A stretch of 64,000 nucleotides of DNA from Humitalea sp050632385 (GTDB taxonomy: Bacteria; Pseudomonadota; Alphaproteobacteria; Acetobacterales; Acetobacteraceae), in NCBI RefSeq assembly GCF_050632385.1, contig NZ_CP192599.1:2976001-3040000 (forward strand). The letters run 5' to 3'. The position numbers and the translations under genes were made by a program. Under the pieces are notes generated by a model that was not told the origin of the DNA, did not search any database, and worked only from the letters and a program-made list of their open reading frames with translations. This document shows, in pieces, positions 43,814 to 53,260 of this stretch (position 1 is its first letter; each line of letters opens with the position of its first letter).

Positions 43814-45313
43814 ATGTCGCGCACGCCGATCTTCGCCATGCTGCAACGCGCCTTCGCTGTGGCCGACACGGCGGCGCCCCCCGGCGGCCCGCCGCTGGAT
43901 GAAGTGGCCGCCGGCCTGCATTTGCCGCGCCGCGTCGTGCTGGGGGCCTTGCTGGCTTCGGTGCCGGGGCTGGCAATGGCCCGGGTCGGGCGTACCGATG
44001 CCCGGATCGTGGTGGTCGGGGCCGGGCTCGCGGGGCTGGTCGCGGCCTATCGGCTGACCCAGGCGGGGGCCGCCCGGGTGACGGTGCTGGACGCGAATAC
44101 GCGCGTCGGCGGGCGCATGTTCTCGGCCCGTGGGGTGCTGGCACCGGATCATGTCGCGGAATTGGGCGGCAGCTTCATCAATAGCGAACACACGGACATG
44201 CTGGCGCTGGCGCGGGAATTCAGCCTGACGTTGGAAGATGGCGCGACCGAGGATCTGCAAGGCACCGTCTTCATCGATGGCCAGCACCGCGGCCTGGCCG
44301 AGATCGCCGCCGCCGCTGCACCGATGCTGCCCCGCCTGCAAGCCCTGCGTGCGCTGCCGGAAGAGCAAAAACCTGCCATCGACCGCCGTTCCGCCGCCGA
44401 ATGGCTGGATGAATTCGGCACCACGGGGTGGCTGCGCAAGCTGCTCGACGTCGGGCTGACGCAGGAGATGGGGCTGGAACCGGACCGGCTGTCCGGGCTG
44501 TATCTGGTCGAGGCCTTTGCCCCGGACCCCGCGCAGCCCAAGCGGGGGCTGTTTTCCTCCGACCAGCGCTACCAGATCGCCGGGGGGAATGACCGGCTGC
44601 CGACGGCGATCGCCGCGCGCCTGGGCGACCGCATCCGCCCCAACCATCGCCTGGTCGCATTGCGCCGGCGGGGTGCGGGGTATGAGGCGAGTTTTGCCCG
44701 CGGCGGCGCCACCATCGTCATCCCGGCCGATATCGTCATCCTGGCGCTGCCGGCGACGATGCTGCGCCAGGTGCAGTTGGACATCGGCGCCCCGCCGCTG
44801 ACGCAGCGCGCGATCCGCGAATTGGGCTACGGCACCAATGCCAAGATCTTTGCCGGGCTGACCGCGCGGCCCTGGCGGGCGGCGGGGCGCAGCGGCGAAT
44901 GCCTGAACGACCTGGGCATCCAGACGGTGTGGGAGGACCATGCCCGCGACGGCACGGGTCCGGGCGGGATGACGATCTTCGCCGGCGGGCGCACCGGCGT
45001 CGACTTCGCCCGCGGGCCTGCCGCCGATCGCGCCCGCGCCGCGACGCTTGCGATCGACGCGGCGCTGCCGGGGGCGGCCGCCGCCTTCAGCGGCCGTGCC
45101 GGCCGGATGAACTGGCCCGGCAACCACTATGTCGGCGGCAGCTACAGTTGCTTCGCGCCGGGGCAATGGACCGGCTTTGGTGGTGCCTTCGCGCCGGTCG
45201 GCCAGGTGTTTTTCGCGGGCGAGCACACCAGCGAAACGCATTCGGGCTATATGGACGGGGCCGCGGAATCGGGCCGCATCGCCGCCGAGGCCGTGGCGCG
45301 CGTCCTGGCCTGA
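43814..45313 (+). CDS. FAD-dependent amine oxidase (monoamine-oxidase family)
   Basis: A 499-residue flavoprotein. ATG 43814 follows AGGAA. An N-terminal segment with RRVVLGALLASVPGLAMA resembles an export leader embedded after about 40 residues. Then come the dinucleotide motif RIVVVGAGLAGLVAAYRLTQ, GGRMFSARG and GGSFIN. The C-terminal FAD motif FFAGEHTSETHSGYMDGAAESG is intact. Substrates in this family include aromatic monoamines, polyamines and L-amino acids. It precedes a TctC gene in the same direction, which might supply a substrate. Confidence 0.9.
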   Translation: MSRTPIFAMLQRAFAVADTAAPPGGPPLDEVAAGLHLPRRVVLGALLASVPGLAMARVGRTDARIVVVGAGLAGLVAAYRLTQAGAARVTVLDANTRVGGRMFSARGVLAPDHVAELGGSFINSEHTDMLALAREFSLTLEDGATEDLQGTVFIDGQHRGLAEIAAAAAPMLPRLQALRALPEEQKPAIDRRSAAEWLDEFGTTGWLRKLLDVGLTQEMGLEPDRLSGLYLVEAFAPDPAQPKRGLFSSDQRYQIAGGNDRLPTAIAARLGDRIRPNHRLVALRRRGAGYEASFARGGATIVIPADIVILALPATMLRQVQLDIGAPPLTQRAIRELGYGTNAKIFAGLTARPWRAAGRSGECLNDLGIQTVWEDHARDGTGPGGMTIFAGGRTGVDFARGPAADRARAATLAIDAALPGAAAAFSGRAGRMNWPGNHYVGGSYSCFAPGQWTGFGGAFAPVGQVFFAGEHTSETHSGYMDGAAESGRIAAEAVARVLA

Positions 45314-45418
45314 CGCGGGCAGCATCCGCGGCTTTCTCGCGGCAATCTTCCCCACTACGCTTCCGCGCATGGTGCGTGCCCGCCCGCTTCGCGGCGGCGC
45401 GCGCCTGGGGAAAAAACA

Positions 45419-46402
45419 ATGAAGCCCATCAACGGCCCAACCCGTCGCCATGTCCTGGCGGCCGCCGCCGCCCTGATCGCGGCCCCTGCCGCCGCACAGG
45501 ACACGGCGTTTCCGCACCGCCAGTTGCGCATCATCGTCCCGCTCGCGCCCGGCGGCAGCAACGACACGCTGGGCCGCATCATGGCCGAACGGTTGCGCGA
45601 CAGCCTGGGCCAGTTGGTCTTCGTCGAGAACCGCCCCGGGGCCGCCAGCAACCTGGGGTTCGAACTGGTCGCGACCTCCCCGCCCGATGGCTATACGCTG
45701 CTGCTGGCGCCGGACAGTCTGACGGTGAACCCGGCGCTGTTCCAGAACCTGCGCTACAACGCGCAGACGTCGTTCGCGCCGGTGATCCAGATGGCGCGGG
45801 CGGCGCAGATGCTGGTGGTGCGGCCGGCGCTTGGGGTTTCGACCCTGGCGGAGTTCATCGCGCTTGCGAAAGCCAGGCCCGGGCAGTTGAACATCGCCTC
45901 GCCCGGCAATGCCAGCGCGGGGCACCTGACCGGGGTGATGCTGTCGATGCGGGCCGAGACCCGTTGGACGCATGTGCCCTATCGCGGCGGCGGACCCGCC
46001 GTGACCGATACGCTGGCCGGCACCGTCGATGCGCTATGGGTCACCCCCGCCCCCGCCATGCCGCATCTGCGCAGCGGCGCGCTGCGGGCGCTGGCGGTCA
46101 GTTCGCTGACGCGGGCGACCGCCCTGCCCGAGGTGCCGACCGTCGCCGAACAGGGTTTTCCGGGCTTCGAGGTCATCAACTGGCAGGGCATCCTGGCCCC
46201 CGCCGGCACGCCGCCCGCCGTCGTCCAGCGGCTGAACGAGGCGATGAACGCGGTGCTGGTCGATCCGCCGATCAAGGCGCGGCTGGAGGACCTGGGCTTC
46301 GAGATCGTCGGCGGCCCGCCCGATGTCCTGGCCCGCACCATCGCCGACAACCTGCCGAGATGGCGCGAGTTGATCCGCGCCGCCAATATCACTGCCGACT
46401 GA
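45419..46402 (+). CDS. TctC/Bug-family periplasmic solute-binding protein (sixth copy)
   Basis: A 327-residue exported protein, leader GPTRRHVLAAAAALIAAPAAAQ. Motifs are QLRIIVPLAPGGSNDTLGR, VENRPGAASNLGFELVA, DGYTLLLAPDS, THVPYRGGGPAVTDTLAG and PEVPTVAEQGFPGFEVINWQ. It is closest in motif detail to the 14212 copy (LAPDSLTVN against TSDSLSIN). It lies 105 bp after the amine oxidase and is convergent with the giant helicase. Confidence 0.92.
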   Translation: MKPINGPTRRHVLAAAAALIAAPAAAQDTAFPHRQLRIIVPLAPGGSNDTLGRIMAERLRDSLGQLVFVENRPGAASNLGFELVATSPPDGYTLLLAPDSLTVNPALFQNLRYNAQTSFAPVIQMARAAQMLVVRPALGVSTLAEFIALAKARPGQLNIASPGNASAGHLTGVMLSMRAETRWTHVPYRGGGPAVTDTLAGTVDALWVTPAPAMPHLRSGALRALAVSSLTRATALPEVPTVAEQGFPGFEVINWQGILAPAGTPPAVVQRLNEAMNAVLVDPPIKARLEDLGFEIVGGPPDVLARTIADNLPRWRELIRAANITAD

Positions 46403-46410
46403 GACGGATC

Positions 46411-46430
46411 GGCCTGCGAAGGACCAGGCC
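46411..46430. terminator. Short stem-loop between TctC and helicase stops
   Basis: GGCCTG (46411-46416) and CAGGCC (46425-46430) enclose an 8-base loop between convergent stops. The stem is only 6 bp and no U tract follows, so it is a weak candidate for a bidirectional terminator. Confidence 0.35.
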
Positions 46431-46434
46431 GCGG

Positions 46435-49400
46435 TCAGCCCGCGACGCTGACCTTGCCCGCACCGACCAGCCCCGCCACGCGCGCGGCAATGGCCGGGCC
46501 GGCCGCCGCCTCCAGCCCCAGCAGGCGATGGATCCCGGCCGCGAGTTCCGCCTCGGTCAAGACCGGCGCGGCTTGCAGCACCACGGCGGCGGCCGCTTCG
46601 ATCTCGGCCGGGGCCACCATGGCGGCGCGGCGCAGGTGGGGGGATGCCTGGGCGCGGTCGCGGGCGGTGACGGTGCCGCCCTCGGCGGTCCAGAAGCCGC
46701 CGGCCTCGGTCAGGCCATGGAGGGATTTGCCCAGGCGCAGCGCCTGCGCCAGGGCGGCGCGGTCTTCCACCGACAGGGCCGCGCCGCCGCGCAGCAGCCG
46801 GACGCGTTCGGCGATGGCATCGGTGTGGATGGGGGCCTCGGCGGTCACGACCTGCACCAAGAACCCGGCCAGGGTGGCGAAGGGGATGCTGGGCAGGGGA
46901 TCGGCCGGGAATTCCAGGCTTGCCTCGGCATAGGCGGGGGCCAGGCCCGTGGTCGCGGCGGGGGCGGCCTCGGCCTCGGGTGGGGCGGCGCCGGCCGCGG
47001 CCAGCAGGCGGGTGCGCTCGGCCTCCGGCCGTTGCAGCCAGGCCAGGTGCCAGCTTCGCAGCATCGTCCAGCCCATCATCGACAGGGCCTGCGCACGGCC
47101 GCGTTCCCGGTCCCGCGCGGAGAATACCGCCAGGCGGTCGGCGCCATCGGCCTCGACACCCAGGACCCAGGTGCCGTCGCGCCGGGCGCCGGCGTCCAGG
47201 AACAAGCCGGCCAGGCCGATCCGCGTCCCGGCATCCAGCCCCGCCGCCGTCAGCGCGCCGGCGATGGTCGCGGCCAGCGGGCCGGCGTCGCCGGTCGTGG
47301 TCGCATGCTGCCCCGGCGCCGGGCCACCGGCCGCATAGGCCAGGAAGGCGCGCAAGGCGGCTTCCCCCCCCACGCCATCGGTGCGCGACAGGTCGATGTC
47401 CTCGGCCGTGATGGAGGAAAACACCGTCAGGCGCTTCTTGGCGCGGGTGATCAGCACGTTCAGCCGGCGCTGCCCGCCTTCCTGCCCCACGGGGCCGAAG
47501 CGCATGGCGAGCTTGCCATCCGCGCCGCGCCCGTAGCCGACGGAGATCAGGATCGTGTCGCGCTCGTCGCCCTGTACGTTCTCCAGGTTCTTGACGAAGA
47601 AGGGCTCGGCCGGATGGGCCGCGAAAAACGCCTCGGTGGAGGGGTCGGCGCGGCGCTTTTCCTCCAGCGCATCCAGGATCGCGTCGCGCTGGCGGATCGA
47701 GAAGGCCGCGACCCCCAGCGTATCCCCCGGCTTTTGCCGCGCGTGGTCCAGCACGGCATCGGCGACGGCGGCGGCTTCGGTCGCATTGGTCCCCAGCCCC
47801 GTGGCGAAGGCGCCATCGACACGCACCAGCGACAGGCCGAACCCCGCGTCGCGCGGGCGCGGCGATGGCAGGACGTTCAGCCGCCCGCCATAGAATTCCG
47901 CGTTGCTGACCGCGATCAGGCTTTCGTGGCGGCTGCGGTAATGCCAGCGCAGCAGTGCCGAGGGCGCGCCACGGGCGTTGCATAGGCCGAGGATGCTCTC
48001 GACCTCCCGCGCCGCCGGGGCATCGGGTGCGTCTTCCGGTGCCACATCCTCGGCATCGTCGGTCATGCGCTGGAAGAAGCGGGTCGGCGGCATCTGCTTG
48101 TCGTCGCCGACGACGACGATCTGGGTCACGCGGCTGATCGCGCCCAGGGCATCGACGGGTTCGACCTGGGAGGCTTCGTCCATCACCAGCAGGTCGAAGC
48201 CGGCACCCTGGGGCAGGTATTGCGCGACCGACAGGGGGCTGGCCATGACGATCGGCTTGGCCAGCGCGATGGCATCGACCGCGCGACGCAGGATTTCGCG
48301 CACCGGCAGGTGGCCGCGCTTCTTCTCCCATTCGCCGCGCAGCACGGCGTAGCCCGGGCGATCGCGTGCCGCCGCCACGGCTTTCGCATGGGCGCGGGCG
48401 GTATCGGCACGGGCGATGGCCAGGCGTTCCTCGGCGGCTTCGCCGAATTCGGCGACCAGGCGATCCATCGCGGCGCCGTCGAAGGCGGCAAGGGCGGGCC
48501 GGGCCCGCAAGGCCGCGGCCAGCAACGCATCATGCAGGGCAAAGGCAAAGGCATCGGGAGCGGCTTCGGGGGCAAGGCTGCCATCGGCCAGGGCGGCGGC
48601 CAGCGGGGCCAGGGCCGGGCCGGCCTCGGTCAACGCGCCGCGCCAGGCCTGCCATGCGGCCAGGCCTTCGGGGGCCGCGGCCCAGTCGGCCAGGCGGCTG
48701 GCGACATCGGCCAGCGGCGGGTCGGCGGTGCCGAAGGCGGCCTGGGGGTCGAGGCCGGTCATCTCCAGCAGCCCGGCCCAGGCGGCGGCGGCCGGGTTGG
48801 CCGGTTCGGGGGGCGGCGGCGGCGGGGGTGGCGGCGCGGGTTGCAGGGCGGCGACGCCGCTGCGCTCCACCGCCTCGACCAGCGCCAGCAAATCGCGGTG
48901 GTTGCCGCCCCAGAGGCTGCCAAAGGCTTTGCGCCCCAGCCGGTCGCCAGCCCGCAACCGGTCCCGCGCCCATTGCCCGGCCAGGGCGACTTCCAGCGCC
49001 GGGATCGGATTGGCGGGATCGGTCGCGACCTTGTCCGCGACCGCCTGCGCGGCGCGACGGGTGCTGGACAGGAAATCCAGCATGCCGGCGGGTTCGGAGA
49101 GGGTGCGCCGCGCTTCCGCCAGGCCCGGCACCATTAGCGCGCCGGGGCGGATGCGCGGGTCGGCCTCGGCCTCCGCCAGCACGGCGGCGGCTTCGGCCAG
49201 GGCGCGCAGATCGGCGGGGGTGTCCCAGGCGGGATAGGTCATCGCCTCGGGGTCGAAGCGCAGGCGGGGTGGGGCCTGGACGGCGGGCATGGGCGGCGGC
49301 GGGGGCGGGGCGATGTCGGACGGGCGGCCGAGCCCCTTGGCCGATAGCGCGCGGATCCAGCCCGGCAGGGCGGCCAGCAGCCGGTCGGACTGGCCGGGGC

Positions 49401-50871
49401 CGATGCTGGCCATGACCCCGCGCCAGGGGCCGTGGGCGGCGCCATCCGATGCCATCGCGGCCAGGGTGCGGGTGGCGGATTGGGCGGCCTCGATCCGCGC
49501 CGGGTCCCAGTCCTCGGCGCCCTCCAGCGCAAAGGGGGCCGCGGTCAGGCCACGGGCGCGCAGCGCGACCAGGCGCCCCGCGACCTCGTGCAGCGGAATG
49601 CCCGAGGCCCCTGCCCCGGCCCGCATCGCGGCCGCATGCTGGTTCAGCCGGCCGCGCAGCGCGCCGAGCCGCCGCACCGACCCCGCCTTGTCGGGCGCGG
49701 GCGGCACCGGCATGGCGAAGGCATCGCGCAAGCCATCCAGGAACCCGCGCCGGGACGCGGCCTCATCATGCAGGTCCAGGCAGGCGGCGCCGAGGCCGAT
49801 CGCCGACAGGCGGCGCTGCACGACCTCCAGCGCCGCGCGCTTTTCCGCCAGGAACAGCACCGAACGCCCGTCCAGGATGGCATTGGCCAGGATGTTCACG
49901 ATCACCTGGCTCTTGCCCGTGCCGGGCGGGCCCTGGATGACCAGATGGCCCGGCGCCGCTTCGGCCGGCAGCCCGCGCGCGGCGCGATAGGCGGCGCCGC
50001 CGCGCCGCACGCTTTCGGCCGCCAGCGCCTGGCTGGAATCCAGGTCGAGCACCTGGTCCAGCCATTCCACCGGGATTTCGGCATCCACATCCGCCGCATC
50101 CGGCAGCGGCCGTGCCGCGGCCAGGGGGGCCGCGCCGACCAGCGATGCGATCAAGGGATGCGCCGCCAGCGCCGGATTGGCGGCCGGGTCGAGGTCGCGC
50201 CACATCAGGAAGCGGGCGAAGGAGAACAGGCCCAGGCTGAGCGCCCCGGGTTCCAGCGACCAGTCCTTCCGGCCCGCGATCAGCGGCGCCAGTGCCGCGG
50301 CCCAGGCATCATGCGCATAGGGGTCGGGGAAAGCCGGCACCTGGATGCCGAAGCGGGTGACCAGCATCTCCCGCAGGCAGGGATTGTCGGCGGCCTCGGC
50401 CCCCGGCGCCAGGCGCAGGCGGAAGGACTGGCGCGCGCCCTCCCGTTCCAGCAGCACCGGCAGCAGGGCCAGCGGCGCGCGGCGCGGCTTTTCCGGGGTC
50501 GTGGCGTCGCGCCAGGACAGCGCGCCGACCGCCAGGTAGAGGGCCGCGACCCCCGTCTCCTCGCGCAGGGTCCTGGCGTCCAGCGCCAGCGCGCGCAGCC
50601 GCTTGGTGGCCATTGCCTCGGTCAGCGCCAGGCGCAGCTTGGCGTCGGTCTTCCAGTCGGAATCCTCGCCGGCGGGCATGTCGGCCTCGAAGCCGAAGGG
50701 CTTGCCGTCGGCCAGGCGGCCCAGCACGAAGCCCGCATCCTCCGCCGCCAGATGCAGCACACCGGGCGATGCGGCGGGCATCGCCAGCAGGCGGTTGCGC
50801 GTGGACAGGTCCAGCAGCGCGCGCCGGGCCTCGGCCAAGGCGCCGGTCAGTTGGGTGTCAGCCATGGCCAT
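46435..50871 (-). CDS. DUF4011/DUF3320 superfamily 1 helicase with nuclease-like domain
   Basis: A 1478-residue protein. The N-terminal DUF4011 region (EARRALLDLSTRNRLLAM) leads to Walker A GPPGTGKSQVIVNIL near 316. A long spacer includes two polyproline stretches near 524 and 684. Walker B FDLLVMDEASQVEP is near 897, with helicase motifs VVGDDKQMPPTRFF and NVQGDERDTILISVGYG near 1104. A PD-(D/E)XK-like segment (LFLDAGARR, WVLGVEADG near 1240) and DUF3320-like C terminus follow. Such proteins occur in defence islands but also as orphans; no partner is seen. It overlaps the antiporter 3' end by 14 bp. Confidence 0.88.
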   Translation of the reverse strand: MAMADTQLTGALAEARRALLDLSTRNRLLAMPAASPGVLHLAAEDAGFVLGRLADGKPFGFEADMPAGEDSDWKTDAKLRLALTEAMATKRLRALALDARTLREETGVAALYLAVGALSWRDATTPEKPRRAPLALLPVLLEREGARQSFRLRLAPGAEAADNPCLREMLVTRFGIQVPAFPDPYAHDAWAAALAPLIAGRKDWSLEPGALSLGLFSFARFLMWRDLDPAANPALAAHPLIASLVGAAPLAAARPLPDAADVDAEIPVEWLDQVLDLDSSQALAAESVRRGGAAYRAARGLPAEAAPGHLVIQGPPGTGKSQVIVNILANAILDGRSVLFLAEKRAALEVVQRRLSAIGLGAACLDLHDEAASRRGFLDGLRDAFAMPVPPAPDKAGSVRRLGALRGRLNQHAAAMRAGAGASGIPLHEVAGRLVALRARGLTAAPFALEGAEDWDPARIEAAQSATRTLAAMASDGAAHGPWRGVMASIGPGQSDRLLAALPGWIRALSAKGLGRPSDIAPPPPPPMPAVQAPPRLRFDPEAMTYPAWDTPADLRALAEAAAVLAEAEADPRIRPGALMVPGLAEARRTLSEPAGMLDFLSSTRRAAQAVADKVATDPANPIPALEVALAGQWARDRLRAGDRLGRKAFGSLWGGNHRDLLALVEAVERSGVAALQPAPPPPPPPPPEPANPAAAAWAGLLEMTGLDPQAAFGTADPPLADVASRLADWAAAPEGLAAWQAWRGALTEAGPALAPLAAALADGSLAPEAAPDAFAFALHDALLAAALRARPALAAFDGAAMDRLVAEFGEAAEERLAIARADTARAHAKAVAAARDRPGYAVLRGEWEKKRGHLPVREILRRAVDAIALAKPIVMASPLSVAQYLPQGAGFDLLVMDEASQVEPVDALGAISRVTQIVVVGDDKQMPPTRFFQRMTDDAEDVAPEDAPDAPAAREVESILGLCNARGAPSALLRWHYRSRHESLIAVSNAEFYGGRLNVLPSPRPRDAGFGLSLVRVDGAFATGLGTNATEAAAVADAVLDHARQKPGDTLGVAAFSIRQRDAILDALEEKRRADPSTEAFFAAHPAEPFFVKNLENVQGDERDTILISVGYGRGADGKLAMRFGPVGQEGGQRRLNVLITRAKKRLTVFSSITAEDIDLSRTDGVGGEAALRAFLAYAAGGPAPGQHATTTGDAGPLAATIAGALTAAGLDAGTRIGLAGLFLDAGARRDGTWVLGVEADGADRLAVFSARDRERGRAQALSMMGWTMLRSWHLAWLQRPEAERTRLLAAAGAAPPEAEAAPAATTGLAPAYAEASLEFPADPLPSIPFATLAGFLVQVVTAEAPIHTDAIAERVRLLRGGAALSVEDRAALAQALRLGKSLHGLTEAGGFWTAEGGTVTARDRAQASPHLRRAAMVAPAEIEAAAAVVLQAAPVLTEAELAAGIHRLLGLEAAAGPAIAARVAGLVGAGKVSVAG

Positions 50872-52432
50872 TCCCGTGCAGCAGTTGCTTCAGGCGCAGT
50901 TCCTCGAAATCCAGGTCCTGGCTGACCACCATGAGGTGTTCATCCGACAAGGCCGTTTCGCGATGGTAGACCAGCAGGGCTTCGCGGCCAGCGCGCAAGG
51001 CGGACAGGCGCAATTGCAGCCGCGCGGTCAATTCGGCGCGGCTGGCCCCCTCTGCCGCGTCATGGAAGACCCGGGCCTTCTCGCGGAACTCCGGCAGCAG
51101 GTCGGCGGCGATGGCACCGTCGAGCGGGCTGTCCAGGCGCGACTGCAATTCGGTCGCCGCCGCCTGGCTGACCAGGCGGCGCAGGACCGCCTCCTCCGGC
51201 TCCATCCCGCGGCGTGGCGGCAGTTCGACGCCGAGCTTGCGGATCAGCCATTCCAGCGTGGTGCCCTGCAGGATCAGGGTCGCGAAGATGGCGCAGAAGG
51301 CGAGGAAGACGATCAGCGGCCGGTGGGGAAATTCCAGCGGCAGGGCCAGGGCGGCGGCCAGCGACACCACGCCGCGCATGCCGGCCCAGCCGATGACGAC
51401 GGTGTTCTGCCAGGGCGGCGCCGCATGGTGGCGGCGGACGTAGGGGATCAGCAGCGCCACCCAGGTCGCGGGAAACAACCACAGGAAGCGCGATGCGATC
51501 AGCACCACCGACAGCACCAAGGCGACGGTCGCGATCCGCCCGGCATCGTGGACCGACAAGGCCTCCAGGATTTCCTGCAGTTGCAGCCCGACCAGGATGA
51601 AGACCAGGCTGGTCAGCACGAAATCGACGAAGACCCAGACGGCCCGCGCTTCCATCCGGGTGCGCGCGGTCAGGGTGGAATGCTGCGCCTGGCCAAGCAT
51701 GATGCCGGTCGTGACCACGGCGATGACGCCCGACACATGCACCGATTCCGCGGTCAGGAAGGAAGCGAAGCAGACCAGGAATGTCAGTGTCGTTTCCAGC
51801 AGCGTGTCGTTCAGCCGCATCGTCGCCCAGATGCAGGCGCGCGCGAGCACGTAGCCGATCGCGACACCGCCCGCCGACGACAGGCTGAACTGGCCGATCC
51901 CCTGCTGCCATTCGAACCCACCGGCCGCGACCCCCGCGACCGCCAGCCGGTACAGCACCAGCGACGCCGCGTCGTTCACCAGGCTTTCGCCTTCCAGGAT
52001 GATCACCATGCGGCGCGGCAGGCGCAGCCGCTGCAGCACCGCCGCCGCCGCCACGGCATCGGGCGGCGCCACGATGGCGCCGAGCGCGATGGCCGCCGCC
52101 CAGGGCAGGTCCGGCACCAGGAGTTTCGCCACGATGGCGATGCAGGCGGCGGTGAAGAAGACCGCCCCCACGGCCAGGAACAGGATCGGCCGCAGTTCCT
52201 TGCGAAACGCCCGCCAATCGGTGCGATAGGCCGAAACCATCAGCAGCGGCGGCAGGAAAAACGCCAGGGCGATCTGCGGATCCAGCGCGACCTGCGGCAG
52301 CCCCGGCACGAAGGCCAGGGCCGAACCGCCCAGCACCAGCACGACCGCATAGGGCAGGCCAAGGCGCCGGGCCACCAGCGCCATCAGGACGCAGGCCGCC
52401 AGCAGCGCCAAGAGCGTTTCGACGATCGCCAT
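50858..52432 (-). CDS. Na+/H+ antiporter, CPA1/NhaP family
   Basis: A 524-residue protein with about 12 membrane helices in the first 400 residues and a cytoplasmic tail. CPA1 landmarks are ALGAIVAPPDAVAAAAVL, the ion-binding ESLVNDAASLVLYR, and GWAGMRGVVSLAAALALP. It exchanges cytoplasmic Na+ or K+ for protons and helps pH control. The final codons overlap the start of the helicase, an unusual pairing. Confidence 0.94.
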   Translation of the reverse strand: MAIVETLLALLAACVLMALVARRLGLPYAVVLVLGGSALAFVPGLPQVALDPQIALAFFLPPLLMVSAYRTDWRAFRKELRPILFLAVGAVFFTAACIAIVAKLLVPDLPWAAAIALGAIVAPPDAVAAAAVLQRLRLPRRMVIILEGESLVNDAASLVLYRLAVAGVAAGGFEWQQGIGQFSLSSAGGVAIGYVLARACIWATMRLNDTLLETTLTFLVCFASFLTAESVHVSGVIAVVTTGIMLGQAQHSTLTARTRMEARAVWVFVDFVLTSLVFILVGLQLQEILEALSVHDAGRIATVALVLSVVLIASRFLWLFPATWVALLIPYVRRHHAAPPWQNTVVIGWAGMRGVVSLAAALALPLEFPHRPLIVFLAFCAIFATLILQGTTLEWLIRKLGVELPPRRGMEPEEAVLRRLVSQAAATELQSRLDSPLDGAIAADLLPEFREKARVFHDAAEGASRAELTARLQLRLSALRAGREALLVYHRETALSDEHLMVVSQDLDFEELRLKQLLHGNGHG

Positions 52433-52452
52433 ACGTCACGTATGGCCAGATA

Positions 52453-52476
52453 GGCGCCGGATGGGAAGCCGGCGCC
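52453..52476. terminator. Stem-loop between a 41-residue ORF and the antiporter gene
   Basis: GGCGCCGG (52453-52460) and CCGGCGCC (52469-52476) form an 8-bp stem with an 8-base loop, 10 bp after the small ORF stop and 20 bp before the antiporter start on the same strand. It may terminate or attenuate. Confidence 0.5.
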
Positions 52477-52485
52477 CTGGGCCTG

Positions 52486-52611
52486 CTAGATGCGGGCGCC
52501 GGAGGTCGTGAAGGCGGCCTCTGACGTGACCTGGAAGCGGTCGTCCAGCACGCGGGAGGCGAGGAAAGCGATAAGGGCGGCGGCGACAATGCCGCCCAGG
52601 ATCATCTTCAT
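52486..52611 (-). CDS. 41-residue single-helix membrane miniprotein
   Basis: A short gene: ATG 52611 behind GAGGA at 8-base spacing, reading MKMILGGIVAAALIAFLASR then a polar tail to a TAG. One transmembrane segment (residues 4-18) and a charged C terminus are visible. It is directly after mobA on the same strand and before a hairpin. Family unknown; ribosome site and hydrophobic pattern favour a real gene. Confidence 0.5.
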   Translation of the reverse strand: MKMILGGIVAAALIAFLASRVLDDRFQVTSEAAFTTSGARI

Positions 52612-52636
52612 GGCTTTGGTCCTCGATGGCCCAGCA

Positions 52637-53260
52637 TTAGGGCGCAGGCGGCGCGCGATGCAAGAGCCGCTCGGCCTCGATCAGTTCCTCTGGCGTATTG
52701 GCATTGAAGAAGGGGTCGTAGGGCTCGGTCGGCCAGATCGCTGTGGCGCAACCGTGGCGTGCGGTCCAGCGGTCGATCTTGCGTTCCCCGGCCAGGATGG
52801 CGGCACGCAGGTCGTGGCGCAGCGCCACGTCCCACACCCCGATCGGCGGGTGGGTATGGCCGCCCGATTCGGCGCAGGCCAGCGGCGTGCGGGCGGCCGC
52901 GCGCGCCGCCAGCAGCCGCGACAGCAGGTCGGCCGGCAGGAAGGGCGTGTCGCCGGGCGCCGACAGTACCAGCGGCAGGTCGGGCCGCTCCGTCGCCGCC
53001 CAGTCCAGTGCAGCGAGAATACCGGCCAGCGGTCCCGGATGATCCGGCAGGCCATCCGGCACCACCGGCAGGCCAAAGGCGGCAAACCGCGCGGGGTCGC
53101 CATTGGCGTTCAGCACGGTCAGCGCGACCTGCGGCGCCAGGCGGTCCAGCACATGCGCGAGCAACGGCCGCCCGCCGAGGTCGCGCAGCGGCTTGTCCCC
53201 ACCCCCCATGCGCCGCGCGAGCCCGCCCGCGAGCACCACGCCAAGCACGTTGCGCGGCAT
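52637..53260 (-). CDS. mobA: Molybdenum cofactor guanylyltransferase
   Basis: A 207-residue nucleotidyltransferase: VVLAGGLARRMGGGDKPL at residues 8-25 binds GTP, with LSAPGDTPFLP (metal Asp) and FFNANTPEEL near the end. It attaches GMP to Mo-molybdopterin to make bis-MGD for enzymes such as formate dehydrogenase. Its ATG shares TGATG with the fdhD stop, fitting joint maturation roles. Confidence 0.94.
   Translation of the reverse strand: MPRNVLGVVLAGGLARRMGGGDKPLRDLGGRPLLAHVLDRLAPQVALTVLNANGDPARFAAFGLPVVPDGLPDHPGPLAGILAALDWAATERPDLPLVLSAPGDTPFLPADLLSRLLAARAAARTPLACAESGGHTHPPIGVWDVALRHDLRAAILAGERKIDRWTARHGCATAIWPTEPYDPFFNANTPEELIEAERLLHRAPPAP

Noticed and set aside
46435..50871. Assignment of the giant helicase to a named antiphage system
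   Set aside because: Domain resemblance alone is not enough, and partner genes that define those systems are absent.
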